From the NCBI GenBank assembly GCA_034190085.1, contig JAXHTS010000049.1:1-64000 (forward strand): DNA of 64,000 bases, read 5' to 3'. Positions 27,525 through 38,342 of this stretch are shown here, one piece after another. The DNA is from Spirochaetota bacterium (lineage in GTDB: Bacteria; Spirochaetota; UBA4802; JAFGDQ01). A program made the position numbers and the translations under genes. The first letter of the stretch is position 1; each line of letters opens with the position of its first letter. The notes under the pieces are model-generated. The model had not been told where the DNA came from, did not search any database, and worked only from the letters and a program-made list of their open reading frames with translations.

Positions 27525-29336
27525 ATGGATGTTAGAAATAATTACTTTTTCTGGCTAGAAACAGACAAGATTGATGATGAAAACTACCGTTCCTTCTATT
27601 TTAATAATCCGGTAAAAATTATTAAACTCGTTAATGCTGAAAGGCTGGAAGAATTTTTTTCTGAACTTGAGACTTTGACCAAGAAATACTATGTGGTGGG
27701 GTTTTTTAGTTATGAACTGGGATATCTATTAGAAGAAGCGTTTAGCGATAGGGTTCAGTCCTCCTTCCCTTATGCGCTCTTTTGCGCATATGAAGAGCCT
27801 GCAATCTATGATCATAAAGAAGAAAGATTTATCTCTGGCAATTTTGAAGAACCACATATCAATCCTGAATACGAGATCGCAAATCTTCAATTAAGCATCT
27901 CTGAAAAAGAGTATATTGAGAATATTAGAACAATTAAAAATTATATTCGTAATGGAGACATATACCAAGCGAATTATACAATCAGGTATAATTTTGATTT
28001 TACTGGTTCCCCATACAGCTTGTACCTAGACCTTAAAAAGAAGCAGAGGGCTGCGTACAATGTGTTTAGCAGATTTGATGATTATTATCTTCTCTCAATC
28101 ACTCCCGAATTATTTTTTCACAAGCTAGGGAACAAGATCATAGTCAAACCAATGAAGGGAACCTATACTAGGGGGCGTAATCTTTATGAGGATAGGGTAA
28201 ACAGTCAATTTTTGCGCAATGATAAAAAAAATATGAGCGAAAATATTATGATTGTTGATTTGCTTAGAAATGATATTGGGAAGATATCCGAACATGGCTC
28301 TGTCAAGGTTAATAGATTATATGAGATTGAAAAATATAACACACTATTTCAGATGACCTCAACTATAGAAAGCATCCTTGAAAAGAATATTTCAATATAT
28401 GAATTAATAAAGAGTATTTTCCCTTCCGGCTCAGTTACAGGAGCCCCGAAGATCAGGAGCATGGAAATAATTGATGAGTTAGAGGAGCGAGATAGGAAAA
28501 TCTATACTGGTTCTATTGGTTTTTTTGAACCATCGGGTAATGCAATGTTTAATGTGGCAATAAGAACAATTCTGATTCATGAAGACAGGGGAGAGATGGG
28601 AATTGGCGGTGGGATTGTCTACGATTCAACGCCTGAAGATGAATTTATGGAGTGTAAATTAAAGTCTCAATTTTTGTTAAAAGATCCTGAAAAGGATTTT
28701 TCCATAATTGAGTCAATCCTATTCGACAAGAGATTCAGGCATCTTGATCTGCACCTGAATAGGATGAAGGATTCTGCAGAATATTTTGATTACAAGTTTA
28801 ATGAAAAAGAATTTCTACTAGGTTTGAATGATATATCTGAAACTCTAACAGATGGCAGATATAAAGTGAGGATTCTTCTCGAAAAATCCGGAGGGATGCA
28901 GATCAATACATCAAGGGTAGATAATATTGAAAGGAATTATAAAATTTCTATCTCAGAATATCACACTGAGAGTAATAATATATTTTTCTTTCATAAAACC
29001 ACTAACAGACACATCTATGAAAGGGAGCTAATAAAAGCAAGAGAAAGGGGTTGCTTTGATGTGATTTTTCTAAATGAAAAAGATGAAATAACCGAAGGAT
29101 CTATTACAAACATATATATTAAAAGAGATGGAATTGTGTTCACTCCACCAATAGATTGTGGATTATTAAATGGAACAATACGTCAGCATATTCTTAAAAA
29201 GGATCGTATAAAAGAAAAGATAATCACTCTTAAGGAATTAATAAGCGCGGATGCTGTCTATATCTCCAACTCAATTATTGGATTTAAGAGAGCGATGCTA
29301 TGCCATGATCATAATAGCAGGGCTATTAGGTCTTAA
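27525..29336 (+). CDS. pabBC: Bifunctional aminodeoxychorismate synthase component I / 4-amino-4-deoxychorismate lyase
   Basis: Residues 1-390 are the chorismate-binding PabB domain. They include [16 protein letters not shown], the [11 protein letters not shown] segment with the catalytic-site lysine of the PabB type, [34 protein letters not shown] and [20 protein letters not shown]. Residues about 400-603 are a class-IV PLP lyase (PabC) with [26 protein letters not shown] (Schiff-base lysine), [18 protein letters not shown] and [14 protein letters not shown]. Together with a PabA amidotransferase (not in view) it makes 4-aminobenzoate for folate. The 3' end overlaps the convergent chemoreceptor gene by 11 bp. 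No clear ribosome site precedes the start. Confidence 0.93.
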   Translation: MDVRNNYFFWLETDKIDDENYRSFYFNNPVKIIKLVNAERLEEFFSELETLTKKYYVVGFFSYELGYLLEEAFSDRVQSSFPYALFCAYEEPAIYDHKEERFISGNFEEPHINPEYEIANLQLSISEKEYIENIRTIKNYIRNGDIYQANYTIRYNFDFTGSPYSLYLDLKKKQRAAYNVFSRFDDYYLLSITPELFFHKLGNKIIVKPMKGTYTRGRNLYEDRVNSQFLRNDKKNMSENIMIVDLLRNDIGKISEHGSVKVNRLYEIEKYNTLFQMTSTIESILEKNISIYELIKSIFPSGSVTGAPKIRSMEIIDELEERDRKIYTGSIGFFEPSGNAMFNVAIRTILIHEDRGEMGIGGGIVYDSTPEDEFMECKLKSQFLLKDPEKDFSIIESILFDKRFRHLDLHLNRMKDSAEYFDYKFNEKEFLLGLNDISETLTDGRYKVRILLEKSGGMQINTSRVDNIERNYKISISEYHTESNNIFFFHKTTNRHIYERELIKARERGCFDVIFLNEKDEITEGSITNIYIKRDGIVFTPPIDCGLLNGTIRQHILKKDRIKEKIITLKELISADAVYISNSIIGFKRAMLCHDHNSRAIRS

Positions 29337-31425
29337 AAAAATTAACCTTAATCTTTAGGGTTTCGGCCATTTTGGACATCTCTTCAGAACTGCTAGCCAT
29401 CTCTTCACTTCCTGAAGCGTTGGACTGAGTGAGTTCACTCATGTTTAAAATAGATTTAACTATCTCATTGACTGCGACCTTCTGCTCACTGGTCGAATTT
29501 TTTATCTCATCTGATCTGATTTTTACATCATCCATTTCCTTGTTTACTATCTCATTGGTCTTAAGCTGTTTCTGCATTGAATCAAATATCTTAATCATCA
29601 TCTCGCCTATAAAATTAACCCCCTCAATTATCGACCTTATCCCCTTGACCGTATCGTTCACATTTGACATTCCCATACTTATTTCTCTCTCATTTACCTT
29701 AATCAAGGACTCGATATCCTTAATACTCCCATCAGTCTGATCAGCCAATTTAGATATCTCATCAGCTACCACAGCAAAACCTCGTCCAGCCTCGCCTGCC
29801 CTAGCAGCTTCAATAGCTGCATTGAGCGATAATAGATTTATCTGCTCTGAAATGTTGCTTATTATATTTACAATGTTGGTGATCTCTACCGAACTATCAT
29901 TAATTTTTATCATGCTATTATTCATTTGATTTAGAGATTCCGACCCTGAGTTTACCTGTTTTAATATATCCTCTGACATCCCTGATGCCTCTTTTACTGT
30001 ATCTCCCATTTCTTTTATCACCCTAGAAAACTCATTCATCCTTGAAATCAAAGAGGTTAGGCTAGTATACTGCTCTTCAGCAGCATCAGCCACATTGCTG
30101 ACTACTGCTGAAACCTCTTCCACTGTGGCTGTTATATCCTCTGCAAAGGCGGCATGGTATTGAGCATTATCGGAAAACACCGAGGTTGTTTGAGATATCT
30201 GCTCTGTTGAGACAGCTAATTGGTCCGATACATCCTTCACATTCGTTATCACCTCTTTTATCTTTGAAATGAATTTGTTAAAGTTAAAGGCTACATTGCC
30301 CAATTCATCCCTTGACATGACCTCAACCTGTTGTGTTAGATCGCCCTCACCATCAGAAATATCTTTTATTCGGTTATTCAACAACTTTACCGGCTTTACA
30401 ATTATAGTGGACAAATACAATGACAATAAAATTGCAACAATAGAAAACACAATCGAAATAAGAAGCAATAATCCCAACATCCTGTGAACTTGTGCAAATG
30501 CGGCATTCTTATCCGCTTCAATCAGAAATATCCACTCGAAATAGCTGTACCACTTCCATAAACCAATCACTTCAACACCGTGTTGATTGAAATACATCCC
30601 ATATCCCGAGTGACTTGTGTCCAAGCATTTCTCAACACTATATACTAATTTGCCTGTTGCCGGATCAACAAGTCGATAATTTATAGTTCCATTATCCTCA
30701 ATCATTTTGTGTTCATAATCCCTTGATGAGCATATAACATTCCCTCTCTTATTAACAAGATAAGCAGAACCCTTCTCGCCTAAATCAATCATGCTGATGG
30801 AATCATCTAATATGTCTAGATTTGTATAAGTGATCACATACCCCGTAATACTTCCCCTTTCATAAGGGAGCTCATATACAGGAAAACTTATCGGTTGACT
30901 TATCTTTTTTCTACCATCAGAATATTCAATATATGCATTCCCAATATGCACATCATCGGTATCTATTACTTCCTTAAATATCTTTTCCTTAGATATGCTA
31001 CCTCTTTGACCATCTGTATAATAACAGATGTTTCCATTCTTATCTATGATTCCGATTTTAATATATACTTCCTGTTCATACTGTACTCTATCAATATATT
31101 TTTTAAGATCTCTTAACTCATCAAGGCTTAATTCTTCATCCCTATGCATTTGCTTAACTGAATCGATTACAATGAATGATTGAGCAATCTTTTCAATGTT
31201 TTCTACTCTCCTCTCCATCCAATGTTCAATGAATTCAAACTGCTTTATTGCAAGTTCCTCATAATTATGTATTATAGAATTAAGAATGGTTTTCCTTGTT
31301 GAAAAATAGGTTGTTGATAAAAATACAATTACAAGAGTTAGACATCCTCCAATTAAAGTAATTCTTATTTTACTAGACATCTTTAAATTTTTTAGAATAA
31401 ATATTTTTTTTATCATTTCTTTCAT
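29326..31425 (-). CDS. Methyl-accepting chemotaxis protein with a dCache-type sensor
   Basis: The 699-residue product has an N-terminal membrane helix (about 20-42), a periplasmic sensor of about 270 residues with Cache-like phrases ([36 protein letters not shown]-like region), a second membrane helix (about 315-340), HAMP, and a long helical signalling domain. The hairpin tip [27 protein letters not shown]-type sequence is intact and should contact CheA/CheW. No C-terminal CheR-binding pentapeptide is seen; it ends KVNFFKT. GGAG 8 bp upstream favours the ATG at 31425 over a TTG at 31449. It senses an unknown small molecule and ties to the flagellar genes at 38-42 kb. Confidence 0.92.
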   Translation of the reverse strand: MKEMIKKIFILKNLKMSSKIRITLIGGCLTLVIVFLSTTYFSTRKTILNSIIHNYEELAIKQFEFIEHWMERRVENIEKIAQSFIVIDSVKQMHRDEELSLDELRDLKKYIDRVQYEQEVYIKIGIIDKNGNICYYTDGQRGSISKEKIFKEVIDTDDVHIGNAYIEYSDGRKKISQPISFPVYELPYERGSITGYVITYTNLDILDDSISMIDLGEKGSAYLVNKRGNVICSSRDYEHKMIEDNGTINYRLVDPATGKLVYSVEKCLDTSHSGYGMYFNQHGVEVIGLWKWYSYFEWIFLIEADKNAAFAQVHRMLGLLLLISIVFSIVAILLSLYLSTIIVKPVKLLNNRIKDISDGEGDLTQQVEVMSRDELGNVAFNFNKFISKIKEVITNVKDVSDQLAVSTEQISQTTSVFSDNAQYHAAFAEDITATVEEVSAVVSNVADAAEEQYTSLTSLISRMNEFSRVIKEMGDTVKEASGMSEDILKQVNSGSESLNQMNNSMIKINDSSVEITNIVNIISNISEQINLLSLNAAIEAARAGEAGRGFAVVADEISKLADQTDGSIKDIESLIKVNEREISMGMSNVNDTVKGIRSIIEGVNFIGEMMIKIFDSMQKQLKTNEIVNKEMDDVKIRSDEIKNSTSEQKVAVNEIVKSILNMSELTQSNASGSEEMASSSEEMSKMAETLKIKVNFFKT

Positions 31426-31630
31426 AACAATCTCCAACCAGTAGACCAATCTTATATTATATATCTGTTAATACCTTTTTGGAGAAAACCTATAATCTTA
31501 ATATTCTATTGATATTACCCTGTATATTCTAAATATAGTATTAATAACTCCTTTAGTGCTGCGATTCTTTGTTCGTTGTATAGAATTCCAATTTTCTGTG
31601 TTGTGATGAAAACAATAATTCATATTATAT

Positions 31631-31993
31631 CTAATTATTTATATTATTAAATTTGACTCCCATCTTGTGGCACCTGCCACAGGCCTTTGGCCCAGATGTC
31701 CTTCTGTGGCAATCATGACACTGCTGATGAAAAGCTCCTTTAATATTTATAATATTACCCTTGTCTCTATGCAAATGACATTTGGAGCATTTTTGATTCT
31801 TCGCCTTATGATGACAATCAATACATTTCGCTTCATAATCCTCTGAATGGGCCTTATGATTAAATAATATTTGAGGTTTTCTATGCCCTGTTTTTGGTAG
31901 GATAATGTTATCATCCACTGAAAACAAGGGGGAGTGTGAAAACAAAGCAATAAAAAAGTATATTAAAATAATAATAAAAGTCCTGTTATTCAT
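31631..31993 (-). CDS. Periplasmic tetrahaem cytochrome c (class III / c7-like)
   Basis: A signal peptide (about residues 1-25) precedes four CxxCH haem sites at residues 57-61, 69-73, 92-96 and 105-109, with extra histidines (H37, H46, H49, H62, H75, H89) as axial ligands. At 120 residues it fits the small cytochrome c3/c7 group of low-potential electron carriers in the periplasm. AGGGT 8 bp before the ATG is the ribosome site. No partner oxidoreductase or cytochrome maturation gene is near, so its electron donor and acceptor are unknown. It indicates anaerobic or metal/sulfur respiration capacity. Confidence 0.9.
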   Translation of the reverse strand: MNNRTFIIILIYFFIALFSHSPLFSVDDNIILPKTGHRKPQILFNHKAHSEDYEAKCIDCHHKAKNQKCSKCHLHRDKGNIINIKGAFHQQCHDCHRRTSGPKACGRCHKMGVKFNNINN

Positions 31994-32298
31994 AAATCAT
32001 ACCCTGTTAGTTTTAATATCTCTGTCCTGAGGTCTATTTGGTTTAGGCTCACAAATATTATTATTTATTAAAAAATTATCTATTGTATTAAGTATTATAA
32101 GACTAAATATGTAATAGGTCAATGAAAATTGCATATTCACTATAGTAGTATAGGTAAGTGAGAGTAAAGGGATGACACAATTTTCTAATGTAGCGAGGAT
32201 ATGTATTATTATAATTGTATTAGGAAAATATAATTATGAGTTTTAATAAATAATTTCCTTGTTATTAGAGTTATGGAGGCAACTTGAAATTGTGAAGC
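31994..32298. other. Short intergenic region, nothing recognised
   Basis: About 305 bp of AT-rich sequence between two minus-strand genes. I see no gene, no strong hairpin and no repeat. Confidence 0.5.
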
Positions 32299-32661
32299 CT
32301 AATCAGGATCATTATATCCGCATTTCTCATAGGGACTTAATGGTTCGTCTCTAACAAGATATTCTTCATCATCATAATAAGGAAAATCACGACACATTTT
32401 TGGCCTTATCTCATATATTGAACAGGCAGGAATTCCATTTTCAGTATGGGTAAAATGCTTGCAATAATAGTGATAGGGCAAATCCTCTGAAGGATTTTCA
32501 TGCTTGAATGTCAGCATGGGATATATTAGGTATATTTCTGAGAACTTAGGATCAATTGAGGACATGTTTCTCCAGTTTTTATAGGCCCTCTGTAACAATT
32601 CAGGAGGCTCTGCTAATCTGACATCCTGGCAACAGTATCCTCTTCTCTTACATTCACCCAT
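32299..32661 (-). CDS. YkgJ-family cysteine-cluster protein
   Basis: This 120-residue protein carries the YkgJ/CxxCxxxxxCC cluster pattern. Cysteines occur early (GECKRRGYCCQ), in the middle (YYCKHF, GIPACSIYEIRP) and at KMCRDFPYY, with a last CGYN. The family probably chelates zinc or an iron-sulfur centre; its function is not established. GAGG, six bases before the ATG at 32661, supports that start (MGECKRR); an ATG four codons earlier is possible. It is a single gene. Confidence 0.8.
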   Translation of the reverse strand: MGECKRRGYCCQDVRLAEPPELLQRAYKNWRNMSSIDPKFSEIYLIYPMLTFKHENPSEDLPYHYYCKHFTHTENGIPACSIYEIRPKMCRDFPYYDDEEYLVRDEPLSPYEKCGYNDPD

Positions 32662-33072
32662 CGAATACCTCATCTAATACAATATAGTTGCTTTACATGT
32701 TGTCTTCCAACATCTGCTTGCATATCTTTAACACAATATGATATACTTAAAGCAAGTGAAAAGATGGATTTGGCTTTTACTATTCTCACTAAATAAAGGC
32801 TAAAAAAAGATTCAACCTTTGCAATCATTTTTTATATGATTGAATATTGATTTTCTCTGGATTAGTTTCGATATTAGATATCACAGTTCTATTCTCTAAT
32901 ATATTGATCAGAAGGAGTAAGTCATAGCTATACTACAGTATGATTTTAAAGAAATTTTACTTATATGTAACATAATAATGATATTTAGAATTGAACTAAA
33001 ATATAATTTAAGAGATTTTGGACTTCTATCTTTAAAAAGCATCGCTAAGTGTGCAAGTTCAAGGAGTTTAAT
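32662..33072. other. Intergenic region between divergent genes, nothing recognised
   Basis: Some 410 bp of AT-rich sequence upstream of the glutamate synthase operon. I see no gene and no strong structure. AAGGAG at about 33061 is the ribosome site for the gene at 33073. Confidence 0.5.
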
Positions 33073-34137
33073 ATGTGTGGAATCGTGGGCATAGTAAATA
33101 CTGACAGGAAATTGATTGATGGATCTTATATTAGGGAGGCTATCAGAATCCAAAGGGATAGGGGTAATGGTCTTGGAGGTGGGTTTGCTGCCTATGGAAT
33201 ATATCCAAGAAACAGCGATGACTATGCATTTCATATAATGTACGAGGGTGGAAGGAATAGCCCGATTATTTCAGAGGTTGAAGATTATTTGCAGATGAGA
33301 ACAGTATATCAATCTGAAGAGATTCCAGTATATCCTAATGAAAGAATCTCGAAGGGGCCATATTTTAAAAGATATTTTTTAAGCTCACTTGAAGGACAGA
33401 TTGTTCCTGATCAGTCTGACGAGGATTTTATCATAGAAACAGTTATGAGCATAAACAAGAAGGAAGGAGCCTTTGTCGTTTCTTCAGGTAAAAACATGGG
33501 CGTTTTTAAGGGTGTGGGATTCCCTGAGGATATTGCAGATTATTTCAGAATTGAAGACTATACTGGATATATGTGGGTTGCTCATAACAGGTTCCCTACC
33601 AATACACCAGGATGGTGGGGAGGTTCTCATCCCTTTACCATATTGGATAAGGCTGTGGTTCATAATGGAGAGATTACAAGCTATGGTACTAATGTTCGCT
33701 ACCTTGAGATGTATGGGTACTATTGTTTACTACAGACTGACACAGAAGTAATAAGCTATATCTATGATAAGCTTACAAGGCGGGATGGCCTTTCAAAAGA
33801 GGATGCATGTTTTGCAATGGCGCCGTCGCTTTGGGAAGAGATTGACAGGAATAATGATGAGAAGAAGAGGACACTGAGGCAGGCATACGGCCCTGCCATT
33901 GTTAACGGCCCCTTTGGAATTGTTTTAACGCATGAAGGAGGAGCAATTGTGCTTAATGATAGGAATAAGCTCAGACCTGTTGTTTGCGCCAGGACTGAAG
34001 ATACATGGTATGCCTCATCAGAGGAATGCAGTATAAGATTATTATCATCTGAAGTTGATGAGATTTGGTCGCCAAAGGGAGGGGAACCAGTGATTATAGA
34101 TATTTCCACTGATGATCAAGAGATGGGGGCGGCATAA
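33073..34137 (+). CDS. Class-II glutamine amidotransferase subunit of a glutamate synthase-like complex
   Basis: The start MCGIVGIVNT places Cys2 as the N-terminal nucleophile after methionine removal, which is why I choose 33073 (AAGGAG 7 bp upstream) over the in-frame GTG at 33049. Other class-II motifs are WVAHNRFPTNTPGWWGGSHPF and HNGEI, and a long insertion matches the N-terminal domain of large-subunit glutamate synthase. It releases ammonia from glutamine and passes it to the FMN domain encoded next. Its stop overlaps the next ATG by one base (TAATG), so translation is coupled. The separate domain is the archaeal/thermophile arrangement rather than the fused E. coli GltB. Confidence 0.9.
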   Translation: MCGIVGIVNTDRKLIDGSYIREAIRIQRDRGNGLGGGFAAYGIYPRNSDDYAFHIMYEGGRNSPIISEVEDYLQMRTVYQSEEIPVYPNERISKGPYFKRYFLSSLEGQIVPDQSDEDFIIETVMSINKKEGAFVVSSGKNMGVFKGVGFPEDIADYFRIEDYTGYMWVAHNRFPTNTPGWWGGSHPFTILDKAVVHNGEITSYGTNVRYLEMYGYYCLLQTDTEVISYIYDKLTRRDGLSKEDACFAMAPSLWEEIDRNNDEKKRTLRQAYGPAIVNGPFGIVLTHEGGAIVLNDRNKLRPVVCARTEDTWYASSEECSIRLLSSEVDEIWSPKGGEPVIIDISTDDQEMGAA

Positions 34138-35660
34138 TGGGGAATATGAATAATAATTGGAAGATAATTCCTCCTTTCCATCCGGAGTTTGATCTTGAGA
34201 GATGTGACTATGAAAATGGATGTAGAATATGCGCTCATGAGTGTTCCTTTGGTGAGATATCACTAAAACCTGTTAAAGGGGATGATGGAGTGGTTAGATT
34301 GAGGCCTTGGGCGAATTTAAGCTCCTGTGGAGCATGTCAGAGATGTGTTAAGATGTGCCCTCATAATGCAATTTTTATTAGGAATCACCCTATGCACACA
34401 AGTCACGGCTATTGGACAATCGAGTATGTGAATAATCTCTGGAAGCAGTCCGGTTCAAAGGGTGGGGTTCTACTCGTGGGGAACGGCGCTACAGGACCTC
34501 AACGCAGATATTTCGATCACCTAATGTTTGATGCCTGTCAGGTTACAAATCCATCAATAGATCCCTTAAGAGAACCGATGGAGATTAGGACTTACCTTGG
34601 AAAAAAGCCGGAGTTTTATGGCGATGAGGTGGGGCCCTTGCTAAAGCTTGAGGTGCCAATAATGTTTGGTGCTATGAGCTTTGGAGCGCTTAATTTAAGG
34701 GTTCATGAAGCAGAGGCAAGGGCGTCTAAATCAGTCGGCACATATTGGAATACTGGTGAGGGTGGTTTTCACAAGGAATTGAGGATATATGGTAGAAACA
34801 CAATCGTTCAGGTGGCATCCGGCAGATTTGGAGTAAGTGAGGATTATCTGAAATCCGCTGCGGCTGTGGAGATTAAGATTGGGCAGGGTGCAAAGCCTGG
34901 TATTGGGGGACATCTTCCGGGTGAGAAGGTGTCAGAACCAATATCCGAAACCAGAATGATCCCAGTAGGTAGCGACGCCCTCTCTCCTGCCCCGCATCAC
35001 GATATATATTCAATTGAGGATTTAAGACAGCTAATCTATGCAATTAAAGAGGCGACAGAATATAGGGTTCCGGTTTCTGTTAAAATATCAGCAGTGCATA
35101 ATGTTGCGCCTATTGCCAGCGGCATTGCAAGGGCTGGGGCTGACATTATTACAATTGATGGATTCAGGGGTGGAACTGGCGCCACCCCTTTGCAGATCAG
35201 GCAGAGCACAGGCATTCCCATTGAGCTTGCTGTGTCAGCCGCAGACGAGAGACTTAGAAAGGAGGGGATACGGCAGGGTGTAAGTATTGTTGCGGCCGGT
35301 GGAATCCAATGCTCATCGGATGTTTTAAAGTTAATCTGCTTGGGTGCTGATGCGGTTTACATCGGAACTGCTATGCTCTTAGCTTTGGGATGCGGTGTCT
35401 GTCAGAGATGCTTTAGCGGTAAATGCGCTTATGGGATTACAACGAACAAGCCAGGCCTTGCGGAGAGGATAAATGTATGTGAAGCCACTGAAGCTCTTGA
35501 AAATTTGCTGCATGCCTGGGAGGAGGAGATTAAGGAACTGATGGGATCTATGGGAATAAGCGCAATTGAGGCGTTGCGTGGGAACAGGGATCGGCTGAGG
35601 GGAGTAGCTTTGAATGATGAAGAGTTGAGAATCCTTGGTGTAAAACATGCAGGAGCTTAA
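34137..35660 (+). CDS. Glutamate synthase FMN/iron-sulfur domain protein (archaeal-type GltB core)
   Basis: The N-terminal 95 residues hold two cysteine clusters (CRICAHECSFGE and CGACQRCVKMCPHNA), a ferredoxin-like module. Residues about 150-480 are the glutamate synthase TIM barrel with FMN contacts: PIMFGAMSFGALN, GEGGFHKEL, QGAKPGIGGHLPG, PVSVKISAVHNV, ITIDGFRGGTGATP, and the cluster CGVCQRCFSGKCAYGI that supplies the 3Fe-4S ligands. It would condense ammonia with 2-oxoglutarate and reduce the product to glutamate. Its stop overlaps the next frame, and the ribosome site AGGAG for the next gene lies across the stop. It forms one unit with its neighbours. Confidence 0.92.
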   Translation: MGNMNNNWKIIPPFHPEFDLERCDYENGCRICAHECSFGEISLKPVKGDDGVVRLRPWANLSSCGACQRCVKMCPHNAIFIRNHPMHTSHGYWTIEYVNNLWKQSGSKGGVLLVGNGATGPQRRYFDHLMFDACQVTNPSIDPLREPMEIRTYLGKKPEFYGDEVGPLLKLEVPIMFGAMSFGALNLRVHEAEARASKSVGTYWNTGEGGFHKELRIYGRNTIVQVASGRFGVSEDYLKSAAAVEIKIGQGAKPGIGGHLPGEKVSEPISETRMIPVGSDALSPAPHHDIYSIEDLRQLIYAIKEATEYRVPVSVKISAVHNVAPIASGIARAGADIITIDGFRGGTGATPLQIRQSTGIPIELAVSAADERLRKEGIRQGVSIVAAGGIQCSSDVLKLICLGADAVYIGTAMLLALGCGVCQRCFSGKCAYGITTNKPGLAERINVCEATEALENLLHAWEEEIKELMGSMGISAIEALRGNRDRLRGVALNDEELRILGVKHAGA

Positions 35661-35673
35661 GGAGTTATACCTG

Positions 35674-37842
35674 ATGAAGGAAATAGATGCAAAGGGAATA
35701 TATTATAGGATGCTGAACAGACAGATTAGGGAATCACTGTCACGAGGAGAGACAGAGATAATCCTAAAGAATGTGCTTGGCCAGAGATACATTGGCGGTG
35801 GCCTAAATGCAGATGCAAGGCTTTTTGTATATGGCACTCCTGGACAGGATATGGCGGCTTTTATGAATGGCCCTAAAATAGTAGTAGATGGAAATGCCCA
35901 AGACGGTATTGCAAACACCATGAATTCCGGCAAGATCATAGTGCATGGGAAGGCTGGGGAGATACCCGGACATTCCATGAGGGGGGGGAAGGTTTTCATT
36001 AAGGGAGACGTAGAGTATAGGGCTGGAATTCATATGAAGGAATATATGAATCAGATACCATGGCTTGTAGTCGGAGGAACGGCAAAGGATTATTGCGGCG
36101 AGTATATGGCTGGAGGCAGGATAGTCGTCTTAAATCTGAATAATAATCCAGGATCGCCTGTTGGTTATAGCGTTGGAACAGGTATGCATGGTGGAGCAAT
36201 CTATGTTCGGGGAAATGTTGAAAAATATCAACTCGGTGTTGGAGCGATCTTTGCTGATGTAGAAAAATCTGATATTGAATTTTTAAAAGCAGTAACCGAG
36301 GAATTTTCAATGGATATTGAGATGGAAGTTAATAGTATCTCCTTTAATGATTTTATCAAGATTACGAGGAAGGGACATCGTCCATTCGGAAGTCTGTATA
36401 CACCAGCAATGAATATCAAATCTCAGAATCCAAAACATTTAAATCTTACACCACCCTGCACCTATAACTGTCCCTCGAACATTCCTACACCAGTGTTTTT
36501 TAATTTGATAAAAGATGGCAATATCAAGGAAGCGCAGCTCTTGATGGATGAATTCACTCCCTTTAGAATGTCTGTATGCGGAGCGGTTTGCCCAGCCCTA
36601 TGCATGGATTTCTGCAGCAGGGGAGATATCGATAATTCTGTGGAGATACAGACATTAGCACAGGAGTACTATCCTAACTTTAATCCTGAACTTCCTAAGG
36701 AAAAGCGGAAGGAGATTATCTCAATAATTGGCGCAGGCCCGGCGGGCTTATCAGCGGCGTGGCAACTCTCACGACGCGGTTATAATGTTAAGGTATATGA
36801 TGCTGCGGATGATCTTGGCGGGAAGGTGAGAAAGGCTATTCCAAGGGAAAGACTATCAGATGACACTCTAGATAAGGATATAAACAGGATAAGAACACTG
36901 CCGATACAGTTTTATCTGAATAGTCGCATTGATAGAGATGAGTTTGAGGTGATTTACAGTAAGAGCGCTATGATGATTGTTGCGACAGGAGCCCATATCC
37001 CGAAAAGGATCAAATATCCAGGAAGTGAGAGGATAATCTCAGGTTTAACCTTTCTTGAGGATATCAACAACGGAAGGCCCATGGACCTAGATGGGAAAGA
37101 TGTCGTGATTGTTGGGGCTGGCAATGTAGGGATGGATATTGCCTGTGAATCATGGAGGTTAGGCGCTAGAAGGGTAATAGCAATCGATATTCAAGAGCCA
37201 CTTGCCTTTGGTAAAGAACTGGAGATGGCTGAGTCTCTGGGAACTGAAATTCTCTGGCCAAAAATGATTGAAAAGCTCGATGAGGGTAGGGTATATTTTA
37301 CCGATAAAACTGAATTGAAGGCTGATGTTCTTTTTTTCAGCATAGGCGAGGTGCCTGACACATTTTTTCTGCCGGATTCTGTTATGTTGGATGAAAGAGG
37401 ATATGTTGTAACATCAAAGAAATCATTCAAAAGCAGCGATGCAAAGATATATGTATGCGGTGATATCCGCAAACCTGGCTTAATAACAGATGCAGTTGGT
37501 TCAGGAAGGCTTGCAGCGATGGAAGCTCATGCCGCTATACATGGAGAGAGCTTTATATATCCGGAGATGAGTCTCGTTCCAAAGAGAAGGATTAATAAAG
37601 GCTATTTCGGACAGGAGATAGAGAATATTGATAAATGCCTAAGCTGCGGTACATGTATATTCTGTGATAAATGCATTGAGGTTTGTCCTCAGGATGCCCT
37701 CTCACGCAATGGTGAGATATTCACTGTAGATTCAGTCATCTGCACTGGATGTTACACCTGTGTGCATGTATGTCCCCGTGGAGCAATACAGTATGAGGAT
37801 GTGGAAGAGTTTGCAGTGGATGATGTTGATATTGGATATTAA
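35674..37842 (+). CDS. Fusion of GltB GXGXG domain, GltD-like FAD/NAD(P) reductase and C-terminal 2[4Fe-4S] ferredoxin
   Basis: Three modules follow in order. Residues 1-235 are the right-handed GXGXG helix of glutamate synthase (GGGLNADARLFVYGTPGQD, GDVEYRAGIHMKEY, GGTAKDYCGEYMAGGR, VGTGMHGGAIYVRG). Residues about 255-620 are the GltD-type reductase: N-terminal cysteine set CTYNCPSNIPTP / CGAVCPALCMDFCSRG, FAD motif IIGAGPAGLSAAWQLSRRGY, NAD(P) motif VVIVGAGNVGMDIACES, and VYVCGDIRKPG-like FAD closure. Residues about 650-705 are a ferredoxin (CLSCGTCIFCDKCIEVCP, CTGCYTCVHVCP). AAGGAG 9 bp before the ATG at 35674 supports this start over 35647. NAD(P)H or ferredoxin could supply electrons. 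I know of no common annotation with this exact fusion. Confidence 0.9.
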   Translation: MKEIDAKGIYYRMLNRQIRESLSRGETEIILKNVLGQRYIGGGLNADARLFVYGTPGQDMAAFMNGPKIVVDGNAQDGIANTMNSGKIIVHGKAGEIPGHSMRGGKVFIKGDVEYRAGIHMKEYMNQIPWLVVGGTAKDYCGEYMAGGRIVVLNLNNNPGSPVGYSVGTGMHGGAIYVRGNVEKYQLGVGAIFADVEKSDIEFLKAVTEEFSMDIEMEVNSISFNDFIKITRKGHRPFGSLYTPAMNIKSQNPKHLNLTPPCTYNCPSNIPTPVFFNLIKDGNIKEAQLLMDEFTPFRMSVCGAVCPALCMDFCSRGDIDNSVEIQTLAQEYYPNFNPELPKEKRKEIISIIGAGPAGLSAAWQLSRRGYNVKVYDAADDLGGKVRKAIPRERLSDDTLDKDINRIRTLPIQFYLNSRIDRDEFEVIYSKSAMMIVATGAHIPKRIKYPGSERIISGLTFLEDINNGRPMDLDGKDVVIVGAGNVGMDIACESWRLGARRVIAIDIQEPLAFGKELEMAESLGTEILWPKMIEKLDEGRVYFTDKTELKADVLFFSIGEVPDTFFLPDSVMLDERGYVVTSKKSFKSSDAKIYVCGDIRKPGLITDAVGSGRLAAMEAHAAIHGESFIYPEMSLVPKRRINKGYFGQEIENIDKCLSCGTCIFCDKCIEVCPQDALSRNGEIFTVDSVICTGCYTCVHVCPRGAIQYEDVEEFAVDDVDIGY

Positions 37843-38197
37843 GAACCTGTCTCACAGGGATTGCTTCACGTCATACAACAATTCTGCAACTACTATAAAG
37901 TTGAATAGTAATTCATGATATTATCTTATCTTATAGAGAAATTTTGAGAAAGGCATATATTAAAAGGAAAGGCGAGGAGACACTCCTTCCCTAAACAGAC
38001 ATTATCCTGTTTATTGTCAGCTTTCATCAAGTATGCTGTTATCATAAATCGATCATCCGTTTATATCAACGCAACCATAATGCACCCTATGCAAATATTT
38101 AATCAAAGTAAATAAATTTTTTAATATTTTAATAAGCAAGTTCAGAAAATTATTGCAAAAATAATCAATAATATACAACATATAATACAAAATATAT
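37843..38197. other. Intergenic region before tRNA-Thr
   Basis: About 355 bp without a gene. A 5-bp stem CCTGT-CTC-ACAGG follows the glutamate synthase stop, too weak to call a terminator. Confidence 0.5.
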
Positions 38198-38270
38198 GCC
38201 TGCTTAGCTCAATCGGAAGAGCACTTCACTCGTAATGAAGAGGTTATCGGTTCGATTCCGATAGCAGGCT
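38198..38270 (+). tRNA. tRNA-Thr (anticodon CGT)
   Basis: The acceptor stem GCCTGCT (38198-38204) pairs fully with AGCAGGC (38263-38269), and the discriminator base is T. The D arm (GCTC...GAGC), the anticodon stem CTTCA/TGAAG with loop CTCGTAA, and the T arm ATCGG-TTCGATT-CCGAT are all complete. Anticodon CGT reads ACG threonine codons. No CCA is encoded. Confidence 0.95.
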
Positions 38271-38342
38271 TATCAATAGGTTACAAATAAAGATATTTTT
38301 TGCTTTTATAATATGGTTATTGAGTGGGAAGAAGGCGGTCTG

